Assembly (NCBI GenBank): GCA_046046915.1
Contig: JBJOIT010000031.1
Span: forward strand, 1 to 31,136
DNA length: 31,136 bases
From: JBEEJZ01 sp046046915
Lineage (GTDB): Bacteria > Pseudomonadota > Gammaproteobacteria > Burkholderiales > Burkholderiaceae_C
Direction: 5' to 3'
Shown here: in pieces, positions 22,711-30,639 of the stretch
Position numbering within the stretch: the first letter of the stretch is position 1
Layout: every line of letters starts with the position of its first letter
Made by a program: the position numbers and the translations under genes
The notes under the pieces: model-generated
What the model was told of the DNA's origin: nothing
Database searches by the model: none
What the model saw: the letters and a program-made list of their open reading frames with translations, nothing else

Positions 22711-24276
22711 ATGAAGCAAAGAAAACTACCCTGGCTAATTTCCTTGGGCCTGATCGCCCTTACCTTGGGCGCAACGCCTGCCTTCGCCGCTGATCCTGCC
22801 GCCGCAATCAAGCGCGCCAACGGCCACATCAGCAACTTTCCTGGCAAGACCCTGCACGGTCGCGATCACAGCTATGAGGTGCGCGACGTCATCATCGACG
22901 CCGATGGCGCCGAGCACGTGCGCTTTGATCGGCGCTACAAGGGCTTGCCGGTGATTGGGGGCGACATGGTTGTGCACTCCAGCCGCAATGGCGCTTTCTC
23001 CAGCACCTCCCACACACTCAAACGCTGGATCGACATGCCCGTCAAGCCCACCGTGAACGCTGCGCGGGCACAACAAGCGGCGCTCGCCATGCACGCAGGC
23101 AGCACTGGCAACATCCCTGCACAGCAGGTGATTTACGCTCGCGCAGACTTGCCAGCTTTGGCGTGGGACATCAGAGTCTTTGGCGAACAAGCAGACGGAA
23201 CGCCTAGCGAAAAGCACGTCATTGTCGATGCACACACCGGGCGGGTGCTCGAGGCTTGGGACGACATCCACACAGGCGCTGCAGCAGGTACGGGCAAAAG
23301 TTTTTTCAGCGGCAACGTCAGCCTGACCACCAATAGCCTCACCACCGGTGGCTTTGAGTTGCGGGACCCCAGCCGCGGCGGGCAGTACACGGTCAACATG
23401 GCGAACAAAACGTCTGGCAGTGGAGCCATCTTCAAAGACGCGGACAACACATGGGGGAACAACCTCTTGAGCGATCTCGCCACGGTGGGGGTGGACGCCC
23501 AATACGGCACGGCGGTGACCTGGGATTACTTCCAGACAATGCATGGGCGCACGGGTATCGATGGCATGGGCAAAGTTTCCTATAACCGCGTTCATTACGG
23601 GCGCAGGGTCAACAACGCCTTTTGGTCAGACAGTTGCTTTTGCATGACCTATGGTGACGGCGACGGCACGACCTTCAACCCCTTTGACTCACTGGATGTG
23701 GCCGGCCACGAAATGGCGCACGGCGTCACCAGCCGCACCGCCAAATTGATCTACTCGGGCGAGTCGGGCGGCCTCAACGAAAGCACCTCGGACATCTTTG
23801 GCACCATGGTCGAGTTCTATGCCGCCAACAGCAACGATGTAGGTGACTACCTCATCGGCGAAAAACTCTACAAGAGCTCGGGCAGATCACTACGGAACAT
23901 GATCAACCCCAGTACGGATACTGTTTCTGCCGATTGTTGGTACAGCACACTTGGCAGCCTAGACGTCCATTACAGCTCGGGGGTGGCTAACCATTTCTTC
24001 TACCTCCTGGCAGAAGGAACCACAGCGGGCAGCCCCAGCAAGACGTGCACGAGTGGCAACACCCGAGTTGCCACCGGTACAGGCACCCTGCTAGGTATAG
24101 GAAAAGACAAGGCGGCAGCCATCTGGTACAAGGCCCTGACGACCTATATGACCTCCAGCACCAACTACGCCGGTGCTCGCACGGCCACCCTCAGTGCCGC
24201 CAATGATTTGTACGGTGCCGGCTCGGTCGAGGCCAACGCTGTCGCTGCCGCCTGGGCTGCCGTGCTGGTGAACTGA
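22711..24276 (+). CDS. Secreted M4-family (thermolysin-like) zinc metalloprotease
   Basis: M4 enzymes are secreted neutral proteases made as pre-pro-proteins. The protein has 521 residues from ATG 22711, which has AAAGG upstream; an upstream extension to 22675 is rejected. A signal peptide (1-27, ending AFA) is followed by an FTP/PepSY-type propeptide to about 190. The catalytic domain has HEMAH (333-337), the third zinc ligand Glu357 in GGLNESTSDIFG, and the active-site His420 in DVHYSSG. A C-terminal peptidase helix bundle ends the protein. Export by Sec and then a type II system is likely in a Gram-negative host. It stands alone, with a terminator downstream. Confidence 0.95.
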   Translation: MKQRKLPWLISLGLIALTLGATPAFAADPAAAIKRANGHISNFPGKTLHGRDHSYEVRDVIIDADGAEHVRFDRRYKGLPVIGGDMVVHSSRNGAFSSTSHTLKRWIDMPVKPTVNAARAQQAALAMHAGSTGNIPAQQVIYARADLPALAWDIRVFGEQADGTPSEKHVIVDAHTGRVLEAWDDIHTGAAAGTGKSFFSGNVSLTTNSLTTGGFELRDPSRGGQYTVNMANKTSGSGAIFKDADNTWGNNLLSDLATVGVDAQYGTAVTWDYFQTMHGRTGIDGMGKVSYNRVHYGRRVNNAFWSDSCFCMTYGDGDGTTFNPFDSLDVAGHEMAHGVTSRTAKLIYSGESGGLNESTSDIFGTMVEFYAANSNDVGDYLIGEKLYKSSGRSLRNMINPSTDTVSADCWYSTLGSLDVHYSSGVANHFFYLLAEGTTAGSPSKTCTSGNTRVATGTGTLLGIGKDKAAAIWYKALTTYMTSSTNYAGARTATLSAANDLYGAGSVEANAVAAAWAAVLVN

Positions 24277-24320
24277 TCCCAAGGCGAACCGTCGCTGACA
24301 TCCTCGCGCGACGTCATCCC

Positions 24321-24356
24321 AAAGGCCCGCAGGCGTCAAACCTGCGGGCCTTTTTT
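24321..24356 (+). terminator. Intrinsic terminator after the M4 protease gene
   Basis: AAAGGCCCGCAGG pairs with CCTGCGGGCCTTT across a seven-base loop and is followed by a T run. It lies between the convergent protease and CBS genes and may work weakly in the other direction as well. Confidence 0.9.
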
Positions 24357-24385
24357 GTTCCTGCTGAGCGGGTTAAAAGAAATGC

Positions 24386-24841
24386 TCAGACTTTTTCGCC
24401 AGCCTCAGCTTCTGGCCAATCGCGGATGTAGGCCTTGAGCATCTTGTTCTCAAAGTTCTGGCTGTCGACCACGGCCTTGGCCACGTCGTAGAAACTGATC
24501 ACACCCATCAGCATGCGCTCGTCCATGACGGGCATGTAGCGTGCATGGCGCTCCAACATCATGCGGCGCACGTCGTCGAGCTCGGTTTCTGAGCTGCAGA
24601 CCAGGGGATGACCGTCCATGGCGGCGCCCACGGTTTTGTCTCCGATACTGCCGCCGTTCTTGACCACCAGCTGTATCACCTCACGAAAGGTGAGCATGCC
24701 GGCCAGCTCGCCCTGGGCCATGACAACCAAGGAACCGATGTCTTTCTCGGCCATCAGGTCCAGCGCGCGGGACAGTGGCTCATCGGGGTGGGCTGTGTAC
24801 AAGGTGTTGCCCTTGACGCGCAGAATATCGCTGACTTTCAT
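24386..24841 (-). CDS. CBS-domain pair protein
   Basis: The protein has 151 residues from ATG 24841, which has an AGGAGA ribosome site; a 38-codon extension is rejected. It is made only of two CBS motifs (about 8-60 and 72-125), the Bateman module that binds adenosine nucleotides and signals energy state. The segments IGSLVVMAQGELAGMLTFRE and RYMPVMDERMLMGVISFYDV show the repeated fold. The first match resembles the Hrp1-like group. It has no enzyme domain, so its partner is unknown. It diverges from the MetY-like gene with 112 bases between them. Confidence 0.92.
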   Translation of the reverse strand: MKVSDILRVKGNTLYTAHPDEPLSRALDLMAEKDIGSLVVMAQGELAGMLTFREVIQLVVKNGGSIGDKTVGAAMDGHPLVCSSETELDDVRRMMLERHARYMPVMDERMLMGVISFYDVAKAVVDSQNFENKMLKAYIRDWPEAEAGEKV

Positions 24842-24953
24842 GGTGTTCTCCTCTCGGCGGGGTTGAGACAAATCTTGAATGCAATATAGCCCACAATTGC
24901 CTTGGTTCACCCCCGTAAATGCCCGAGTACGGCCCCAACTTTTCGAGGAAAAC

Positions 24954-26264
24954 ATGCCCGGCTACTCCGATCCTGGTTTTGACACCCTGGCCCTGCATGC
25001 CGGCGCGCAGCCCGACCCCGCCACGGGCGCCCGCGCCGTGCCCATACACCTCACCACCTCCTTTGTTTTTGAGTCCAGCGAGCACGCGCAGTCGCTGTTC
25101 AATCTGGAGCGTGCCGGCCATGTGTACAGCCGCATCAGCAACCCGACCAACGCGGTACTAGAACAACGCGTGGCGGCACTTGAAGGCGGCATCGGTGCCA
25201 TTGCCACCGCCAGCGGCCAGGCAGCCCTGCACCTGAGCATTGCCACGCTGATGGGGGCGGGCTCGCACATCGTCGCCAGCACAGCCTTGTATGGTGGCTC
25301 CCACAACCTGCTGCACTACACCCTGAGGCGCTTTGGCATCGACACCACTTTTGTCCAGCCCAACGACATCGACGGCTGGCGCGCGGCCATCCGCCCCAAC
25401 ACCCGGCTGCTGTTTGGTGAAACCGTGGGCAACCCGGGGCTGGACGTGCTGGACATCCCCACGCTTGCAACGCTGGCGCGTGAAACCCACCTGCCTTTGC
25501 TGGTGGACTCCACCCTCACATCACCCTGGCTGATGCAGCCCTTGTCCCTCGGGGCCGATCTGGTGTATCACTCGGCCACCAAATTTTTGAGCGGCCACGG
25601 CACGGTAGTAGGCGGCGTGGTGGTCGATGGGGGCAGTTTTGACTGGGCAGCAGCGCACGCCCACACCGGCCGGTTTGCCGAACTGGCCCAGCCCTACGAG
25701 GGTTTTAACAACATGGTGTTCAGCGAAGAAAGCACCGTAGGCGCCTTCTTGCTGCGCGCCCGGCGTGAAGGCCTGCGCGACTTTGGCGCCTGCATGAGCC
25801 CGCACACGGCTTGGCTGATCTTGCAGGGCATCGAGACGCTGGGGCTGCGCATGGCCAGGCACATGAGCAACACCGAGCATGTGGTTCAGTTTTTGGCGGC
25901 GCACCCCTTGGTCAGCCGCGTTGGCCACCCGCTGCTCGAAACCCACCCCAGCCACACTCTGGCAAAAAAGCTCTTGCCGCGCGGGGCTGGCTCGGTGTTC
26001 AGCTTCGATCTCAAGGGGAGCCGTGCCCAAGGCCAGCGCTTTGTGGAAAGTCTGCAAGTGTTCAGCCACCTGGCCAATGTGGGCGACTGCCGCAGCCTGG
26101 TCATCCACCCGGCCAGCACCACCCACTTTCGCATGAGCGACGAGGCACTGGCCGGCGCGGGCATCGGCCCCGGCACCATCCGCCTGTCCATCGGGCTGGA
26201 AGACCCGGATGACCTGCTGGATGACCTCAAGCGTGCGCTGCGCGCCGCCGAAAAAGCCGCCTGA
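24954..26264 (+). CDS. metY: O-acetylhomoserine sulfhydrylase-like PLP enzyme (Cys/Met metabolism)
   Basis: The enzyme is expected to make homocysteine from O-acetylhomoserine and sulfide with PLP. The protein has 436 residues from ATG 24954, with GAGGAAAAC before it. Family features are FDTLALHAGAQPDP at the N-terminus, SRISNPT near 59-65, the PLP lysine K210 in YHSATKFLSGHG, and VIHPASTTH near 380. The length of about 430 and the N-terminal motif fit MetY rather than the shorter cystathionine lyases. O-succinylhomoserine specificity cannot be ruled out. An alpha/beta hydrolase follows after 24 bases. Confidence 0.85.
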   Translation: MPGYSDPGFDTLALHAGAQPDPATGARAVPIHLTTSFVFESSEHAQSLFNLERAGHVYSRISNPTNAVLEQRVAALEGGIGAIATASGQAALHLSIATLMGAGSHIVASTALYGGSHNLLHYTLRRFGIDTTFVQPNDIDGWRAAIRPNTRLLFGETVGNPGLDVLDIPTLATLARETHLPLLVDSTLTSPWLMQPLSLGADLVYHSATKFLSGHGTVVGGVVVDGGSFDWAAAHAHTGRFAELAQPYEGFNNMVFSEESTVGAFLLRARREGLRDFGACMSPHTAWLILQGIETLGLRMARHMSNTEHVVQFLAAHPLVSRVGHPLLETHPSHTLAKKLLPRGAGSVFSFDLKGSRAQGQRFVESLQVFSHLANVGDCRSLVIHPASTTHFRMSDEALAGAGIGPGTIRLSIGLEDPDDLLDDLKRALRAAEKAA

Positions 26265-26288
26265 TACGCCCCGCACAGGAGTTTTCTC

Positions 26289-27110
26289 ATGTATCTAACT
26301 GTCAACGGCGCCCCCATCTACTGCTACACCGGCGGCAAGACCATGCGCCCCGAGCAAGCCACGGTGGTGTTCATCCACGGCGTGCTCAACGACCACAGTG
26401 TGTGGATTCTGCAAAGCCGGTACCTGGCCCATCATGGCTGGAACGTGCTGGCCATCGATTTGCCCGGCCACGGCCGAAGTGGCGGCGATGCACCGACCAG
26501 TGTTGAGGAAGCGGCCGAGTGTGTGGCGCAGCTGCTGGACGCCGCGGGCGTGCACACCTCTGCGCTGGTTGGCCACAGCTGGGGCTCGCTGATTGCACTG
26601 GAGGCGGCGGCTCGCCTGCAAACACGCGTCAGCCACCTGATTCTGGTGGGCACGGCCTTTCCCATGCCGGTCTCGCCAGCGCTGCTGGACGCTTCTATGA
26701 ACGATCCAGAAAAAGCGCTCAAACTGGTCAATGTGTACTCGCGCAGCACACTGGCTGCACCGCCCTCGGCCCTGGGGCCTGGCACCTGGGTGTACGGTGC
26801 CAGCCTGGCGCTGGGCCGGCGGGTGCTGGCCAGCAATGCCAGGGTCAACGTGTTTCACCGGGGCTTTGTGGCCTGCAACAGTTATGCCAACGGTGACGCG
26901 GCCATGGCGCAAGTCAGCTGTCCGGTGCTGTTCGCGCTGGGCGAGCAAGATCAGATGACACCGCCCCGGGCCGCCAAGTCGCTGATCGCCGCAGCGCGGG
27001 CCCGCCAAGTTTGCCCGGACGTTCAGGTCAAAAACCTGCCGGTAGGCCACCACCAAATGACCGAAGCCCCCGAAGAACTGCTGCAGGTCATCAAGGCTTT
27101 TCTGGCCTGA
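26289..27110 (+). CDS. Alpha/beta-fold hydrolase
   Basis: The 273-residue protein has the complete alpha/beta hydrolase machinery: the oxyanion segment VFIHGVLND (27-35), nucleophile Ser97 in GHSWGS, Asp221 in GEQDQM and His254/255 in VGHH. DLPGHGRSGG (57-66) is typical of ester or C-C hydrolases. It has no signal peptide and should be cytoplasmic. Co-orientation with the MetY-like gene suggests one transcript, but the substrate cannot be told. It ends nine bases before the convergent thiQ. Confidence 0.9.
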   Translation: MYLTVNGAPIYCYTGGKTMRPEQATVVFIHGVLNDHSVWILQSRYLAHHGWNVLAIDLPGHGRSGGDAPTSVEEAAECVAQLLDAAGVHTSALVGHSWGSLIALEAAARLQTRVSHLILVGTAFPMPVSPALLDASMNDPEKALKLVNVYSRSTLAAPPSALGPGTWVYGASLALGRRVLASNARVNVFHRGFVACNSYANGDAAMAQVSCPVLFALGEQDQMTPPRAAKSLIAAARARQVCPDVQVKNLPVGHHQMTEAPEELLQVIKAFLA

Positions 27111-27119
27111 CGGCGGCCC

Positions 27120-27764
27120 TTACCAAACACGCATCAGTCGCCCGTCCACCAGTCGAACACCCTGGCTGGCCATGGCACGGGCCTCGACCTCGTCGTGCGT
27201 CACCATCAAGGTCGCCATACCGGCATGCTTGATGTGCTGGCCAAATTCTTCACGCAGGCTGCTGCGCAGATCGGCGTCCAGCGCCGCGAAGGGCTCATCG
27301 AGCAACAAGACGCGAGGGGCAGTGACCAACGCACGGGCCAGGGCCACGCGTTGCTGCTCGCCGCCAGACAGCGTCCATACCTGTTGATGTGCCTGCGCTG
27401 CAAGCCCAAAGCGCGCCAGCATGGCCTGCGCCTGGGCCCTGGCATCGCGCTTTTTCAGGCCCTGCTCCACCAGCCCAAAGGCTACGTTGTCTTGCACATC
27501 GAGATGCGGGAACAAGGCGTAGTCCTGAAACATCAGGGCAAAGCGGCGGCGCTCGGGCGCCATGGCGGTGATGTCCTGGCCGTCCATCAGTATGGACCCT
27601 GAGTCCGATGCCTCCAGGCCAGCCACGATGCGTAGCAAGGTGCTTTTGCCACAGCCCGATGGCCCCAACAGCGCCACAACATGACCAGGGGCAAGCACCA
27701 GGCTCAGGTCGTCGAACAGCACACGCTGGCCCAGGGTCTTGCGCAGGTGTTTGAGCTCAAGCAT
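27120..27764 (-). CDS. thiQ: Thiamine/TPP ABC transporter ATP-binding protein
   Basis: ThiQ is the ATPase that powers thiamine and thiamine diphosphate uptake. The 214-residue protein is short, as is typical for ThiQ, and has Walker A GPSGCGKST (34-42), Q-loop MFQDYALFPH near 78, signature LSGGEQQR (132-139), Walker B VLLLDEP (152-158) and switch His190. It overlaps the thiP stop by eight bases. The TPP riboswitch at the head of the operon supports the thiamine assignment over other small-molecule ABC ATPases. Confidence 0.93.
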   Translation of the reverse strand: MLELKHLRKTLGQRVLFDDLSLVLAPGHVVALLGPSGCGKSTLLRIVAGLEASDSGSILMDGQDITAMAPERRRFALMFQDYALFPHLDVQDNVAFGLVEQGLKKRDARAQAQAMLARFGLAAQAHQQVWTLSGGEQQRVALARALVTAPRVLLLDEPFAALDADLRSSLREEFGQHIKHAGMATLMVTHDEVEARAMASQGVRLVDGRLMRVW

Positions 27765-29358
27765 GGTTCAACCCCGCATGAGCCTGAGCAAGCTGCTGGC
27801 CCGGCAGGCGCGCTCTTGCCGGCCACTCAATCAGCACAAAGGCCAGCAAGGCCAGGGCCATGAGCACACAGGACAGCACCCATGCCGCCTCCTGATGAGC
27901 CTGACCCGGGCGCCCCAGGTGTTGATAGATCAGGGTGGTGAGCGTGGCCCACTCTGGTCTGGACAAAAAGAGCGTCACGGCAAACTCCCCAAGGGAGGTG
28001 GCTGCGGCAAAGGCCATGCCACGGCGCAGAGCAGGCCGCAGCAGGGGCAAAGTCACCCGCCAGAAGACACGCCAGGGGGTGGCCCCTAGAGTGCGAGCGG
28101 CCATGCCCCATGATGCAGGCAGTCCGTCCAGCCCAGCCGCCACCGATTTGGCTACAAATGGATAAGCGAGCAAGGTGTAGGCTGCCAACAAAAGGGCCAG
28201 GCTGGCCGTAGCCTCGGGGTACAGGAGCAACAGGCCAAAGGCCACCGTCACAGGGGATGCGATCAGGGGCAAGAACGCCGCCGTGCGCCACCATAAGGAG
28301 CGCTGCGCCGCCAAGGCGTGGGCCAAACCCAGCAGCGTGCCCATCACCAAGGCTGCCGCCGAAAATCGCAGCGTATTGAAGAGAGCGTCCAAGGCTTCCG
28401 CTTCCAGCACCTGAGACCATGCGCCCCAACCAGCCTGGGCCGCTTTCCAAAATATAGCCAACAAGGGGGCGGCACAAATTACAAACAGGGCCGCCAAGGC
28501 AACCAGCACAGCTGCCCACTGGGTGAAGCGTCGGGGCCGCTGGCGGGGCACGGGATCTGGCCGTGCCGGGGCTGACAAACGCCGTTCGATAGCCGCATAG
28601 GCCAGCGCCACCGAGCCTGTCAGCATCAGCATCCACAAGCCCAGCACGCTGGCTTGCGCCAAGTTCAGCTCATGCGCCACCAGGGTGTAAATTTCTACCT
28701 CGATGGTGGCATAGCGCTGACCGCCCAGCACCAGAGCCAGCCCAAAACCCGAGAAACAATACAAAAACACCAGGCACAGGCTAGACGCCAGCCAGGGCAA
28801 GATGGCTGGCCATTCCACCCGCCAAAAAGCTCGCCAGGGCGTAGCCCCCAGGGTGCGGGCAGCATCCACCCGTTGGCGGCTCACCTGTGACAAGGCATCG
28901 ACGCCGGCGCGTACCACCAGACACAGATTGAAAAACAAATTGCCGTAGAGCAGAAGCCAGGGGTTGTCATCTGACTCCCCTCCTCCGAGCGCTCCGATAG
29001 GCCCCCATAAGGCCAGGACGCCCATGGCCGCCACCAGGGTAGGCACCACAAAGGGCAGCATGAGCAAACGCAGCACCCAGGTGCGGCCGGCAAACTCGAA
29101 CCGGGCCAACACCCAGGCCACGGGCAAACCCACTGCCAGTGCGGCCACACAGGTCAAGGCCGCCTGCATCACGGACCACAGCAAGCGCCAGCGCAGATAT
29201 TCGTCTTGCCACAGCACCCACAGGTGGCTGGACGAGGCAGCTGACACATCGCCACCGGCCCAGCCCTCCCATGCCAGGCGCGTCATGGGCGCCAGCAGGA
29301 GCAATAACAAGGCAGCGGCCGGCCAAAAGGTCAGCAGCCAGCGCCCAGACAGCCTCAT
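27757..29358 (-). CDS. thiP: Thiamine/TPP ABC transporter permease (fused two-domain)
   Basis: ThiP forms the membrane channel as one polypeptide with two permease domains. The 533-residue protein has about twelve helices and two EAA loops: DAARTLGATPWRAFWRVEWP near 168 and AARTLGATPWRVFWRVTLP near 435. The repeated sequence shows the internal duplication. The start ATG at 29358 lies four bases after the thiB stop. Length matches E. coli ThiP (536). Confidence 0.95.
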   Translation of the reverse strand: MRLSGRWLLTFWPAAALLLLLLAPMTRLAWEGWAGGDVSAASSSHLWVLWQDEYLRWRLLWSVMQAALTCVAALAVGLPVAWVLARFEFAGRTWVLRLLMLPFVVPTLVAAMGVLALWGPIGALGGGESDDNPWLLLYGNLFFNLCLVVRAGVDALSQVSRQRVDAARTLGATPWRAFWRVEWPAILPWLASSLCLVFLYCFSGFGLALVLGGQRYATIEVEIYTLVAHELNLAQASVLGLWMLMLTGSVALAYAAIERRLSAPARPDPVPRQRPRRFTQWAAVLVALAALFVICAAPLLAIFWKAAQAGWGAWSQVLEAEALDALFNTLRFSAAALVMGTLLGLAHALAAQRSLWWRTAAFLPLIASPVTVAFGLLLLYPEATASLALLLAAYTLLAYPFVAKSVAAGLDGLPASWGMAARTLGATPWRVFWRVTLPLLRPALRRGMAFAAATSLGEFAVTLFLSRPEWATLTTLIYQHLGRPGQAHQEAAWVLSCVLMALALLAFVLIEWPARARLPGQQLAQAHAGLNHA

Positions 29359-29362
29359 GGAT

Positions 29363-30394
29363 TTACTTCAAGACCACCTTGGTCCAGCGGGCAATCCACT
29401 GGGCAGACTTTTCGGCGATCTGCTCGGCGGGCAGGCTTTCAAAGCTGGCGGGTTCCGGCGCATGGCGCATGACTTCGGCGCGAGGCGTGTTTGCCTGCAC
29501 AGGGAACATCCACATGGTGGTTTGAAGCGCCTCCTGCACGGGCGCGCTGGTCATGAAGGCAACAAACTTTTGCGCAGCTTCAGGCTGCTTGCCTCCCGCC
29601 ACCAGGCCGACACCCTCCATCTGACGGTAGACAGCGCCCTTCAGAAACAAATTGGCGGTCGGCGATTCCGTGAGCTTGTCCTTGCTGTAAAACACCTCGG
29701 CTGCCGGGCTGCTGGCGTAGCTGACCACCATCGGGTAAGCACCACCATTGCGGCTGAAGTGGGTGTAATAGGCTTCGGTCCAACCCTTGGAAACCTTCAG
29801 GCCATTGGCACGCATGCGAGCCCACCAGTCAAACGCTTGCTCTTCACCGAGCCCGGCAATGGTGGCCAGCAAGAAGGCAAAGCCTGGGCTAGATGTGGCC
29901 GGGTTCTCGACGACCAGCCACTTTTTGTACGCAGGCTGGGTCAGGTCTTGCAGGGACTGGGGCAAGGCGACGCCCTTCTTGGCCACGGCCGCCTTGTCAA
30001 GGTTCAGCGTCACGTAGCCATAGTCCACCGCTGTCAGCGCAGTTCCCAAAGGCCCCGCAGCGCCTTGCCCAGGCACAAGCACCGCGGCGGCAGTGGCCTT
30101 GGCGGACAAGGTGTTATCGATGCCGTAGACCACATCGGCCACAGGTTTAGCCTTGGTCAGGATCAGCTTGTTCAGCATTTCCCCTGCGTCACCCCCCTTG
30201 ATGATGCTGAGCTTGACGCCCGCGTCCTTCTCAAACTGCGCCAGCAAAGGCTTAGGCAAATCAAATGAATCGTGCACCATCACACGTAGCACGGGCGCCG
30301 CAGCCCAGACGGCGGAATGAAAGAAAACCGAGGTGGAAATAAGAGTAGTGGCCGTGGCGGCGAAAGCCAGCCGGGACAAGGTACGACGATGCAT
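29363..30394 (-). CDS. thiB: Thiamine/TPP-binding periplasmic protein
   Basis: ThiB captures thiamine and its phosphates in the periplasm. The 343-residue protein has a signal peptide ending near residue 32 (SAVWAAA). The mature part starts VLRVMVHDSFDLP, a ThiB hallmark, followed by GDAGEMLNKLILTK, DVVYGIDNT and PATSSPGFAFLL. The Trp- and Tyr-rich ligand pocket is represented by WWARM and GWTEAYYTHF. It is the first gene of the operon, about 75 bases after the TPP riboswitch. A GAAAGG ribosome site precedes the ATG. Confidence 0.96.
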   Translation of the reverse strand: MHRRTLSRLAFAATATTLISTSVFFHSAVWAAAPVLRVMVHDSFDLPKPLLAQFEKDAGVKLSIIKGGDAGEMLNKLILTKAKPVADVVYGIDNTLSAKATAAAVLVPGQGAAGPLGTALTAVDYGYVTLNLDKAAVAKKGVALPQSLQDLTQPAYKKWLVVENPATSSPGFAFLLATIAGLGEEQAFDWWARMRANGLKVSKGWTEAYYTHFSRNGGAYPMVVSYASSPAAEVFYSKDKLTESPTANLFLKGAVYRQMEGVGLVAGGKQPEAAQKFVAFMTSAPVQEALQTTMWMFPVQANTPRAEVMRHAPEPASFESLPAEQIAEKSAQWIARWTKVVLK

Positions 30395-30469
30395 GTTTGC
30401 CTTTCAATGCGCCAGCATCGAGCGCCTGAAGGCCCTGGCACCACCCCTCTTGGAAAAAAGGAAAGGCCA

Positions 30470-30556
30470 GGCATTCACGCTCCCTACGCTGGCATGACCC
30501 AGATCAGGTGAGTGGGGTATTTCTCAGTCCGCGATCAACGGACACCCCCGGTGAGG
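30470..30556 (-). promoter_or_regulatory. TPP riboswitch (THI element) of the thiBPQ operon
   Basis: On the minus strand the leader shows the conserved THI-box parts in order: GGGGGTGTC, GGACTGAGAAATACCCC, ACCTGATCTGGGTCATGCC and AGCGTAGGGA. CTGAGA and the ACCTGATCTGG...GCCAGCGTAGGGA core are the pyrimidine- and pyrophosphate-sensing bases of the TPP aptamer. TPP binding should switch the thiBPQ transcript off. The expression platform was not clearly resolved: a T-rich tract follows within 15 bases of the aptamer but no strong terminator stem was found. Confidence 0.95.
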
Positions 30557-30561
30557 TGCGA

Positions 30562-30567
30562 ATTCTA
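30562..30567 (-). promoter_or_regulatory. Possible -10 element of the thiBPQ promoter
   Basis: TAGAAT on the minus strand lies about six bases upstream of the TPP aptamer, where a -10 hexamer would be expected. No good -35 hexamer is present at 16-18 bases; that position falls inside the icd terminator stem. Weak evidence. Confidence 0.3.
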
Positions 30568-30584
30568 AGCTCTGCAAACAACAA

Positions 30585-30620
30585 GGCCTCCGAGAGCAGC
30601 TCTCGCTGCCCTCGGAGGCC
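30585..30620 (-). terminator. Intrinsic terminator after the isocitrate dehydrogenase gene
   Basis: GGCCTCCGAG pairs perfectly with CTCGGAGGCC over ten bases across a 16-base loop that can itself pair (GAGAGC/GCTCTC-like). On the minus strand it is followed by TTGTTGTTTG. It separates icd from the thiamine operon on the same strand. Confidence 0.85.
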
Positions 30621-30639
30621 CGGATCAAGCAGGACAGAC

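Noticed and set aside
28964..30268. Plus-strand open frame of 434 codons opposite thiB/thiP
   Set aside because: Shadow frame: it spans two real genes on the other strand and has no recognisable motif or ribosome site.
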